Shown here: positions 14,859-22,361 of the stretch, piece after piece
Layout: each line of letters starts with the position of its first letter
Numbering within the stretch: position 1 is the first letter of the stretch
Origin: F0422 sp003992255
Lineage (GTDB): Bacteria; Bacillota; Negativicutes; Veillonellales; Veillonellaceae
Assembly (NCBI RefSeq): GCF_003992255.1
Contig: NZ_RQVA01000015.1
Span: forward strand, 1 to 48,054
Reading direction: 5' to 3'
DNA length: 48,054 nucleotides
Notes under the pieces: generated by a model
The model's database searches: none
Seen by the model: only the letters and a program-made list of their open reading frames with translations
What the model was told of the DNA's origin: nothing
Position numbers and translations under genes: made by a program

Positions 14859-16136
14859 TTAGTCTTTAAGACCTTGATTCCCAAGTCCTGTTTTACGGAA
14901 GATAGCAAAGATAACACTCAATACAATCGCTGTTACTGTTGCCAATCCCATACCTTGTAATACTACTGGGCCAATTGCTAATTTAGCATTGCTAAGACCT
15001 ACTACTAATACGATAGAGGATAAAATTAAGTTAGTAGATTTTGTATAATCAACTTTACGTTCTACAAGCATACGCAATCCAGATGCCGCAATAATGCCGA
15101 ATAACAAGATACTTACGCCACCCATAACTGGTACTGGAATAGCATGAATCAATGCTGCCACTTTACCAATGAAGGAGAACAAGATTGCAAGCACTGCTGC
15201 ACCAGCGATAACATAGGTACTGTATACACGAGTGATTGCCATAACACCAATGTTTTCACCATATGTTGTATTCGGTGTAGCCCCAAATAGACCCGATAAA
15301 ACATTGGATATACCATCAGCAAATAGAGAACGACTCAAGCCTGGTTCTTTCATCAAATCACGACCAATGATATTACTTGTTACCACAATATGACCAACGT
15401 GCTCTGCAAAAACAACGAATAAAGCAGGCATAATCATCAAGATTGCATTGATATTAAATTCTGGCTCATAAAAATGTGGGAAGGCAAACCATGCTGCATT
15501 TTCTACACCACTGAAATCTACCACCCCCATAATAGCTGCTGCTACATAACCAGAAACAACACCAATTAATACAGGGATGACTGCAAAGAATCCACGGAAT
15601 AATACGGTACCCAAGATTGTCACACTTAAGGAGAACAATGATAAGAATAATGCTTGTTCATGAGTCATACCAAAGGTTTGCCATTGATCCCCGATGATAC
15701 CTGCCATGCCCATAGCTACTGGTGCTACTTCTAAACCAATAACCGCTACAATAGCACCCATCGCTGCTGGCGGGAACAATACATCAATCCATTTGATACC
15801 GATGAATTTCACCAATAATGCCAACAGCATAAAGGAGATACCAAATGCAATGAAACCACCTTGTGCAGCGCCATAGCTCATGCCAGAGGCTACGACAGCG
15901 CTCACAGGGCCAATAAAGGCAAAGCTAGATCCTAAGTAGGAAGGAATCTTTCCTTGGCAAATCAATACGTATAAAATCGTACCGATACCATTCATAAATA
16001 AAGAAGTAGCTGGATCTACTTTCAACAAAAATGGTACGAGTACAGTGGCCCCAAACATAGCAAATAAATGTTGGAAACTAAGTGGTAATAACTTAGCCAA
16101 CGAAGGGCGTTCGTGAACATCAATAAAATCTTTCAT
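14859..16136 (-). CDS. uraA: Uracil permease (NCS2 family)
   Basis: Inner-membrane uracil:proton symporter. The 425-residue protein matches UraA from its start: PLSFQHLFAMFGATVLVPFLL, NGIGTILYVLICQGKIPSYLGSSFAFIGP, with the conserved substrate-site Glu in the VVFAEHVGHIVVTSNI helix and a second acidic site in ATPNTTYGENIGVMAITRVYS. About fourteen hydrophobic segments. The ribosome site is modest (GAGATG). It follows the ftsW-like gene by 36 nt, a gap containing only a small GTGCG/CGCAC hairpin (16152-16164), so cotranscription is possible. No PyrR-type attenuator is visible. Confidence 0.93.
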   Translation of the reverse strand: MKDFIDVHERPSLAKLLPLSFQHLFAMFGATVLVPFLLKVDPATSLFMNGIGTILYVLICQGKIPSYLGSSFAFIGPVSAVVASGMSYGAAQGGFIAFGISFMLLALLVKFIGIKWIDVLFPPAAMGAIVAVIGLEVAPVAMGMAGIIGDQWQTFGMTHEQALFLSLFSLSVTILGTVLFRGFFAVIPVLIGVVSGYVAAAIMGVVDFSGVENAAWFAFPHFYEPEFNINAILMIMPALFVVFAEHVGHIVVTSNIIGRDLMKEPGLSRSLFADGISNVLSGLFGATPNTTYGENIGVMAITRVYSTYVIAGAAVLAILFSFIGKVAALIHAIPVPVMGGVSILLFGIIAASGLRMLVERKVDYTKSTNLILSSIVLVVGLSNAKLAIGPVVLQGMGLATVTAIVLSVIFAIFRKTGLGNQGLKD

Positions 16137-16172
16137 TGTTCATCTCTTTCTGTGCGAATCGCACGTTAACTA

Positions 16173-17570
16173 CTACGACCGAGGTTGGAATCGATGCCTT
16201 GTTTCTTCACCAATAGATGGTAATGGTTGCGTCGTTCCAATTTTTTTGCGAGCATACTCATTACGGCGCGCAATATTTAATAATATTCCCACAGCAGCAA
16301 AGTTCGTCACCAGCGAAGATCCACCATAACTGATAAATGGCAATGGTACCCCTGTAACCGGCGTCACACCTGCGACCATGGCGATATTAAAAAATGCTTG
16401 TAAAATAATAAAAAATGTTAATCCTGTTGCCAATACTTGTCCAAAGAAATCTCTCGAATGGCGAGCTATAGAGAGTCCATAGCGAGCAAAGAGTAAGAAT
16501 AGGAAAATGACGAAAACTACGCCTAGCAATCCTGTCTCTTGGGCCCATATGGAAAATGCAAAGTCTGTATGGGCTTCTGGTAGATAGTTATACTTAGAAA
16601 TCCCTTTGGTAATTCCTTCCCCAAACAGTCCCCCTAAAGACACACTCAATATACTCTGCGTCACTTGATAACCCGTAGCGGTTGAGTCTGACCATGGGTC
16701 GATATAGGCAGTCAATCGTTTCAGCCGGTATTCTTTAAACACCGAGCCCACAATGAAAAGAACAATTCCTAAGGCTCCGATTCCCCATAGATACTTATAA
16801 TGCTTTTTATAAAATCCTACACAAGCTGCCATAATAACGGGAAAGCCTATAATCAATATAGATGTACCCATATCTGGTTGCAGCATGGTCAATACTACAT
16901 AGATAAAAGGAACCACTGTAAACGCTGGTAATAAAAGATCTACTTGCCAAGTGCCAGGTTTTCCCGTCACACCTTGGTAGAGTGCATTGATTCTATCCAC
17001 CATGCGTCCCCACCATTGTCTAACTCCTTGGAGTCGTCCAGATTGTCCCCAATTGTAGTATTCATACAAGTGAATGGTATCATGTTTTTTCACATGCCTG
17101 TCCAATGTATAGGCGGCCCAAATGATAGCCCCTAACTTAGCAAACTCTGAGGGCTGTAATGTTAATCCTCCTGGCAAACCAATCCACCGCTGTGCCCCAT
17201 TGGCACCATGTCCAATGCCTGGTATGAAGATGGCTATCATGAGGATACAAATCCCAATAAACAGCCATTTTTGCACCTTCCACCGCAACCATTTTCTATA
17301 ATCAATCCGATAAAAGATAATACCAAATATGGCACCTACCGCCAAAAAGGCAATTTGCTTTCCTAATGATTTCACAAAGGGTCCCCAGTCTCCACCATGT
17401 AGTGTACTGGTATAGGTGGCACTGTATCCATTGACAAAGCCAATGATGACAATCAGCACCACTGGAAAAAGCAATCCTTGTGCATCATGCTTAAAGAGAG
17501 TCTTTAGAAAAGCACTAATTTGCTGTAATCTGTATAACAATGGGGATGTACTATTATTTGTCTCCTGCAT
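16173..17570 (-). CDS. FtsW/RodA/SpoVE-family lipid II polymerase (FtsW-like)
   Basis: SEDS-family peptidoglycan glycosyltransferase, integral in the inner membrane, polymerising lipid II with a cognate class B PBP. Visible motifs: GAQRWIGLPGGLTLQPSEFAKLG, QPDMGT (231-236), NYLPEAHTDFAFSIWAQETGLLG (catalytic Asp region) and PVTGVPLPFISYGGSS, which is closer to FtsW than RodA. At 465 residues it is long: the loop between QPSEFAK (from 139) and QPDMGT (231) is about 40 residues longer than in E. coli FtsW and carries a Trp/Arg-rich segment (about 160-210). The start overlaps the trmB end by 17 nt, an unusual partner for a division gene. Family sure; division versus elongation role less so. Confidence 0.88.
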   Translation of the reverse strand: MQETNNSTSPLLYRLQQISAFLKTLFKHDAQGLLFPVVLIVIIGFVNGYSATYTSTLHGGDWGPFVKSLGKQIAFLAVGAIFGIIFYRIDYRKWLRWKVQKWLFIGICILMIAIFIPGIGHGANGAQRWIGLPGGLTLQPSEFAKLGAIIWAAYTLDRHVKKHDTIHLYEYYNWGQSGRLQGVRQWWGRMVDRINALYQGVTGKPGTWQVDLLLPAFTVVPFIYVVLTMLQPDMGTSILIIGFPVIMAACVGFYKKHYKYLWGIGALGIVLFIVGSVFKEYRLKRLTAYIDPWSDSTATGYQVTQSILSVSLGGLFGEGITKGISKYNYLPEAHTDFAFSIWAQETGLLGVVFVIFLFLLFARYGLSIARHSRDFFGQVLATGLTFFIILQAFFNIAMVAGVTPVTGVPLPFISYGGSSLVTNFAAVGILLNIARRNEYARKKIGTTQPLPSIGEETRHRFQPRS

Positions 17571-18231
17571 CAGTTATGTCACTTCCTTTAGCTGGCTTAA
17601 TCGCCTCTAAGCGGAAAATTGGTTGCCCTTTGGCGCTGAATTTTTCTTCATATTCAGTACGTACATTGGGAGTATCTGTACTATGTAAATCATAACTTAC
17701 ATTTTTTAATGTCCAACCAGAATTTTCAAATTCTTCTAATGAGAACATGAATAAGCCTTCATTATCTGTTTTAAAATGGATTTCTCCATTTTCTTTCAAC
17801 AATCGAGCATAGCGATCTAAAAATGTATGATAGGTCAATCTACGTTTCGCATGTTTTGCTTTCGGCCATGGATCACAGAAGTTAATATAGAATCGATCTA
17901 CTTCTCCTGGTGCCACTACCTCTTCAATACCTGCAATATCGAATAAGCTCACCTTTCCATTCGTAGCTTTTTGTTCATATAACTTTTGTGCCGCATAATA
18001 GAGCACGCCAATTTGTACTTCAAATCCTACAAAATTTGCTTCTGGATGGGCTTCACACATACCGGAAATAAACTTTCCTTTTCCCGTTCCCAGTTCCATA
18101 TATAAAGGTTTTGTAGGGTCTTCAAAACTTTCACGCCATTTTCCCTTGAAAACTTCGTGATTCTCTAGTACAGTATACTTATCATATTCTAGAATCGCTT
18201 CATCAATCCACGGTTTCCTACGTAAACGCAT
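17554..18231 (-). CDS. trmB: tRNA (guanine-N7-)-methyltransferase
   Basis: Transfers a methyl group from S-adenosylmethionine to G46 in the variable loop of tRNAs. The 225-residue protein shows the SAM-binding ELGTGKGKFI, the acidic FVGFEVQ, and the family signature INFCDPWPKAKHAKRRLTY, followed by the HFKTDNEGLF element. ATG 18231 with AAAGGAG at good spacing is preferred over the frame start at 18288. Its 3' end overlaps the ftsW-like gene by 17 nt. Divergent from queC, another tRNA-modification gene. Confidence 0.95.
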   Translation of the reverse strand: MRLRRKPWIDEAILEYDKYTVLENHEVFKGKWRESFEDPTKPLYMELGTGKGKFISGMCEAHPEANFVGFEVQIGVLYYAAQKLYEQKATNGKVSLFDIAGIEEVVAPGEVDRFYINFCDPWPKAKHAKRRLTYHTFLDRYARLLKENGEIHFKTDNEGLFMFSLEEFENSGWTLKNVSYDLHSTDTPNVRTEYEEKFSAKGQPIFRLEAIKPAKGSDITDAGDK

Positions 18232-18335
18232 AATGTCTCCTTTGTAAACAATCTTATCTTTACTATTATAGTACAACATGTGCTCCATGTCAGTACTCTC
18301 TTGTAAATTTTTTCAATCAGAAAAGGTATATTTCT

Positions 18336-19034
18336 ATGAAAGCATTAGTACTCTCTAGCGGCGGTGTTGATTCTACCACCTGCCTTGCTATGGCCATCGA
18401 TTCTCTAGGTCATGAAAACGTGAGTGCCCTATCCATTTGGTACGGCCAAAAACACAAAAAAGAGTTGGATTCTGCAAAGGCCATTGCCGACTATTACAAA
18501 GTTCCTCATTACGAGTTAGACCTAACGCAAGTTATGTCCTATTCCAACTCTTCTCTACTATCTTCCTCTAGTAAAAGTATCGACCATCGTTCGTATGGGG
18601 AACAAATTGCAGAGAGTGGTTCCGTATCCACCTATGTCCCCTTCCGCAACGGCCTGATTTTATCTATGGCTGCCAGTATGGCTCTTAGCTTGTATCCAGA
18701 CGATGAAGTAGCCATTTACATCGGAGCTCATGCTGATGATGCAACAGGTAATGCGTACCCTGATTGTAGACCTGACTTTAATCACCACATGAATGAAGCT
18801 ATTTACATCGGGTCTTACAATAAAGTTCATCTAGTAGCACCTCTGAACACAATGAATAAAACAGAAGTGGTACAAGAAGGATTACGTTTACAAGTTCCCT
18901 ATCATCTTACCTGGTCCTGCTATGAAGGTGGTCATGAACCATGTCATACCTGTGGCACCTGCCGCGACCGGGAGCAAGCATTTCTTGCTAACGGTGTAGA
19001 AGATCCCCTATTGCATGGAGCATCTAGTAACTAG
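18336..19034 (+). CDS. queC: 7-cyano-7-deazaguanine synthase
   Basis: Converts 7-carboxy-7-deazaguanine to preQ0 using ATP and ammonia, in queuosine biosynthesis. The 232-residue protein has the PP-loop SGGVDST (8-14) and a zinc site formed by Cys195, Cys203, Cys206 and Cys209 (SCYEGGHEPCHTCGTC). AAAAGGT lies upstream of the ATG. It stands alone on plus; the usual partners queD, queE and queF are not in the window, and I see no preQ1 riboswitch in the short leader. Closes at a bidirectional terminator shared with the PepSY gene. Confidence 0.96.
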   Translation: MKALVLSSGGVDSTTCLAMAIDSLGHENVSALSIWYGQKHKKELDSAKAIADYYKVPHYELDLTQVMSYSNSSLLSSSSKSIDHRSYGEQIAESGSVSTYVPFRNGLILSMAASMALSLYPDDEVAIYIGAHADDATGNAYPDCRPDFNHHMNEAIYIGSYNKVHLVAPLNTMNKTEVVQEGLRLQVPYHLTWSCYEGGHEPCHTCGTCRDREQAFLANGVEDPLLHGASSN

Positions 19035-19064
19035 CAATATATTGCTATCAAATTCATTACAGCA

Positions 19065-19102
19065 AAAAAGCTATTCATTCCTATTTGGAATGAATAGCTT
19101 TT
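19065..19102. terminator. Bidirectional terminator between queC and the PepSY gene
   Basis: AAAGCTATTCATTC and GGAATGAATAGCTTT form a long stem with a short loop, A-run on one side and T-run on the other; the genes converge here and the hairpin touches the stop codon at 19101. Confidence 0.9.
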
Positions 19103-19751
19103 ATTCTTCTTTGATGACTTCAATGACTTGGCTAGAATTAGCATCAATCGTAACTAGCATCGTTTCACCATGCACATCTAAGGCTAGATGATACCGAGCA
19201 ACATAGCCTTGTGTTTCTAGGCTCCACCGCAATAACTGTGCGCCGTCCCCTAACATCGCCATAGCCACTCTCCTCGCTTCATCAGGAGTAATAATATCCC
19301 CTAAATCAATGCTAGCAGACTCGGCCGACGTCTCAGTCTTTTGCTCCACCGCTGAACTAATCACTTGTCCTGTCATAGCATCAATCATAACACTATGGCC
19401 GGCTTCTGATGAAACACCTGCTACTTCATAGCTTTTCCGCCCATTTTGTTCGTCAAATGTAATCCCTCTAATTTGTGCTGTTGGATATTGTTGCTTATAC
19501 AGATTTACAGCACCTTTCATATCTACCAGAAGTGGATCTCCTGTATTTTCAGTTGTATCACCTTCTGTAGGTACTATCTTCATCTCTGGTACAGGAACTT
19601 TCTTAATCGTTACTGGCCCATTATCTGTAGAAACCACATTTGTAGATGTAGTCATAGAATCTTTCGTCGCACTACACCAATACCACGAGCCAACGCCCAT
19701 ACATCCTAGGGCACAAATACACAGGATACCTATGATTTGTTTACGCGTCAT
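19101..19751 (-). CDS. PepSY-domain secreted or anchored protein
   Basis: A 216-residue protein with an N-terminal hydrophobic segment (about residues 6-25, IIGILCICALGCMGVGSWYWC) acting as signal anchor or signal peptide, a Thr/Pro-rich linker, and two PepSY-like repeats: AVNLYKQQYPTAQIRGITFDE...YEVAGVSS...VMIDAMTGQVISS and DEARRVAMAML...YHLALDVHGETMLVTIDANSSQVIEV. PepSY domains occur in protease inhibitors and cell-envelope proteins; function here is unknown. ATG 19751 is chosen for AAAGGA upstream and because it starts at the signal-like sequence. Located just downstream of tatC on the same strand, separated by about 90 nt. Confidence 0.8.
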   Translation of the reverse strand: MTRKQIIGILCICALGCMGVGSWYWCSATKDSMTTSTNVVSTDNGPVTIKKVPVPEMKIVPTEGDTTENTGDPLLVDMKGAVNLYKQQYPTAQIRGITFDEQNGRKSYEVAGVSSEAGHSVMIDAMTGQVISSAVEQKTETSAESASIDLGDIITPDEARRVAMAMLGDGAQLLRWSLETQGYVARYHLALDVHGETMLVTIDANSSQVIEVIKEE

Positions 19752-19840
19752 ATTGATTTCCTTTATCTCTTTATATACAGATATATCTAATAATTTAGTT
19801 ATAGTATACACTACAATTATGAAAGTTTTATGAATGTAGA

Positions 19841-20695
19841 CTATACTTTCAGAATATACCGTAAAATTCCATGACTAATTTCATAAAGCAGTACCATTGG
19901 TCCTGCGATCATCGTCTGCGATAACATATCTGGGGTCGGTGAAATAGCACCCCCAACGATAAAGGCCAATAAAATAAATATTTTACGAAACTTCCTCACT
20001 CGCTGTGACGACAGAATCCCTAATGCACCTAATGCAACAATAATCAGGGGCAATTCAAAAGTAATCCCAAAAGGAATGATGAATCCCACAACGAAATCAA
20101 TATACTGTCCAATCGAGAATAATGGTTGCAACCCATCTGTTCCAAAGCCGATGAAGAATTCTATGGCTGTAGGCAACACTAGGTAGTATGAAAATAGAAC
20201 CCCGATGATGAATAGAGAAATCGCCGAAGGTACAATAAGGAAGGTTACCTTTTTTTCACCTTTTGACAAGGCGGGAATAATAAAAGCCCAAATCTGATAG
20301 AACCAAACTGGACTCGATACAATTAATCCAGAGATAATGGAAATCTTCATGTATGTAAAAAAGGCTTCCGTTGGTTTTGTATAATACAATTTTCCTGCAG
20401 GGGCGATGAGTATTTGTATAATATCATCTACATAATAGTACGATACGACAGTCCCTATGATCATCGCTACTAAGGCTACGATAATGCGCCCACGAAGCTC
20501 CCCTAAATGATCAATGAGCGACATAGATCCTACCTCATCCATTAACTTTTGTTCTGTCTCAGTATAGGTGTCCTCTTGCAACAAGGCGTCTTGCTCTTTC
20601 TGTTGTTGAGCAAGACGCTTCTTTTGTGCAATCACACTATTTAAGGATGGTCGTTTCGCCGTCATCTCGAAGTCTTTTACTTGAAATGCTTTCAT
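19841..20695 (-). CDS. tatC: Twin-arginine translocase subunit TatC
   Basis: Membrane receptor that recognises twin-arginine signal peptides and, with TatA/B, exports folded proteins. Core motif SLIDHLGELRGRI at residues 59-71, then six hydrophobic helices and FSIGQYIDFVVGFIIPFGITFELPL near 200-225. Unusually, about 58 charged Lys/Gln/Glu-rich residues precede the first conserved motif; typical TatC has about 10-20. The gene starts 2 nt after the polyprenyl-synthase stop and is the last of lon-engB-prenyl synthase-tatC. tatA/tatB are not in this window. Confidence 0.93.
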   Translation of the reverse strand: MKAFQVKDFEMTAKRPSLNSVIAQKKRLAQQQKEQDALLQEDTYTETEQKLMDEVGSMSLIDHLGELRGRIIVALVAMIIGTVVSYYYVDDIIQILIAPAGKLYYTKPTEAFFTYMKISIISGLIVSSPVWFYQIWAFIIPALSKGEKKVTFLIVPSAISLFIIGVLFSYYLVLPTAIEFFIGFGTDGLQPLFSIGQYIDFVVGFIIPFGITFELPLIIVALGALGILSSQRVRKFRKIFILLAFIVGGAISPTPDMLSQTMIAGPMVLLYEISHGILRYILKV

Positions 20696-20697
20696 AG

Positions 20698-21669
20698 TTA
20701 TACCTTACGTGTGGCTAATTTATCAAGAATTTTTTGTAAAATATCTTTACCCTTAAATGACGGTAATTGTTCCAAAGCTGCTTCTGATTGTTTTCGATAT
20801 GCAGCCTCTAGCTGCAATGCACGATCGACACCGCCTTCAGCTAGTACATATTCTAACAACGCTTTTGTATCAGCACCGTCTCGGATTTCTTGAATCATAC
20901 CTTCTAAGTGAGTTCTATTCTCCTCACTCACAATGGATAATAGAGGGTATGTCAAGATGCCTTCTTTTACATCCTTACCTACTGGTTTACCTGTCGTTGC
21001 TGTTTGTTCACGATAATCCATGACATCATCTGTAATTTGGAAAGCCATCCCAAGGCCATGACCATAGGTGCGCAATAATTGAATATGCTCCTCTGACCAA
21101 CCACCTAGAATACCACCAAGTGCTAAACAACCTTCTATGAAGTCTGCTGTTTTCTTTTGTGTTTTCAACAAGTAGCGATCCGTGCCTTGATCTAATCGGT
21201 ACACATCTTCCATTTGCATAAATTCGCCTTCTACCAAGGCAGAAATAATATCAGAAAAAATAGTTAAGCAAGGAATAGAACCGATTTCAGCAACAATACC
21301 AAAGGCTTTAGCAAATAAGTAGTCACCACTTAGAATGGCCACTTTATTACCCTTTGTACAATGGATAGAAGTAACACCTCGTCGCACTTCTGCTTGATCG
21401 AGGACATCATCATGAATTAAAGTTGCTAAGTGCAACATTTCAACTGCTGCGGCTATGCGGATTCGATCTTCTTTGCGAGAATCTCCCGTAAGAGCGATCA
21501 ACAAGCATAGTTGGGCACGCAAGCGTTTGCCACCCCCTGCAGACAGAGGGCGTATGAGTGCATTAAAATCTTCCGCACCGGTTTGTAAAGCACTACGCAA
21601 ATATTCCTCGACCCCTTCTAGGTCTTTAGAAACGCGTAATTTCATTTGTGCATCTGTGAGAATACTCAT
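20698..21669 (-). CDS. Polyprenyl (all-trans) diphosphate synthase
   Basis: Extends allylic diphosphates with isopentenyl diphosphate to a long trans-prenyl chain, normally the quinone side chain. The 323-residue protein has the first Asp-rich motif DDVLD (87-91) after LIH, the RRG triplet, GGGKRLRAQ near 45-53, and the second Asp-rich motif DDVMD in FQITDDVMDYRE. This matches heptaprenyl/octaprenyl-type synthases (HepT/IspB). Chain length cannot be read from the sequence. Overlaps engB by 4 nt and is followed by tatC after 2 nt. Confidence 0.9.
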   Translation of the reverse strand: MSILTDAQMKLRVSKDLEGVEEYLRSALQTGAEDFNALIRPLSAGGGKRLRAQLCLLIALTGDSRKEDRIRIAAAVEMLHLATLIHDDVLDQAEVRRGVTSIHCTKGNKVAILSGDYLFAKAFGIVAEIGSIPCLTIFSDIISALVEGEFMQMEDVYRLDQGTDRYLLKTQKKTADFIEGCLALGGILGGWSEEHIQLLRTYGHGLGMAFQITDDVMDYREQTATTGKPVGKDVKEGILTYPLLSIVSEENRTHLEGMIQEIRDGADTKALLEYVLAEGGVDRALQLEAAYRKQSEAALEQLPSFKGKDILQKILDKLATRKV

Positions 21670-22361
21670 GCCTCTTCCCCCAATAATACTGCATTAATAC
21701 GAGTTAATAAACGATCTCGACCTGTATGTTTTAAAGAGCTATACAGAATCGGTGGATATCCCGTAGGGTATCGCTCTTCTATCAGGCGTAATTGCTTTTG
21801 ACGTTCGTTCATCTTTAACTTGTCAGCTTTTGTGACTACAATTTGCAAAGGCACTCCATGAGACTGTAGCCAATCAAAGGCTTCTTTATCGATGGGAAGT
21901 TCTGGATGACGACCATCAATCAACAAGCACAATAGCATCATTCGTTCGCTTTGCAAAATATAGTTCGCTATGAAAGAGGACCAAATATTTGTATTCGATC
22001 CCCCTGTCTTCGCATAGCCATAACCTGGTAAATCCACCAAGAACCAATCAAAACGACGTTCCATATCATCTGGCAAGTCTTCTTTAGATTCAATCGTAAA
22101 GAAATTGATGGTTTTAGTTTTGCCCGGAGTTCCACTAACTAACGCTAAACCTCGATGATTACACAAGGAGTTAATCAACGAAGATTTACCTACATTAGAA
22201 CGACCTAGAAAAGCAATCTCAATGGTATCTCCTTCAGGATATTGGTCAGGTTTTACTGCAGATGCTGTATAGGATGCCGCAATAATACGAGGACCTGTAA
22301 ATACTTCTTTTCTTGTATATACCGGCTTTGGATGCCGATGAGCTACTGCTTTCTTTTTCAT
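21666..22361 (-). CDS. engB: Ribosome-biogenesis GTPase EngB (YsxC/YihA)
   Basis: Essential GTPase assisting 50S subunit assembly. G1 motif GRSNVGKS (53-60), G3 DLPGYGYAKTG, G4 TKADK, and the family's switch region GTPGKTKTINFF. Length 231 is slightly above average because of a basic N-terminal extension. Follows lon with a 4-nt overlap, an arrangement conserved in Firmicutes. Confidence 0.95.
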   Translation of the reverse strand: MKKKAVAHRHPKPVYTRKEVFTGPRIIAASYTASAVKPDQYPEGDTIEIAFLGRSNVGKSSLINSLCNHRGLALVSGTPGKTKTINFFTIESKEDLPDDMERRFDWFLVDLPGYGYAKTGGSNTNIWSSFIANYILQSERMMLLCLLIDGRHPELPIDKEAFDWLQSHGVPLQIVVTKADKLKMNERQKQLRLIEERYPTGYPPILYSSLKHTGRDRLLTRINAVLLGEEA

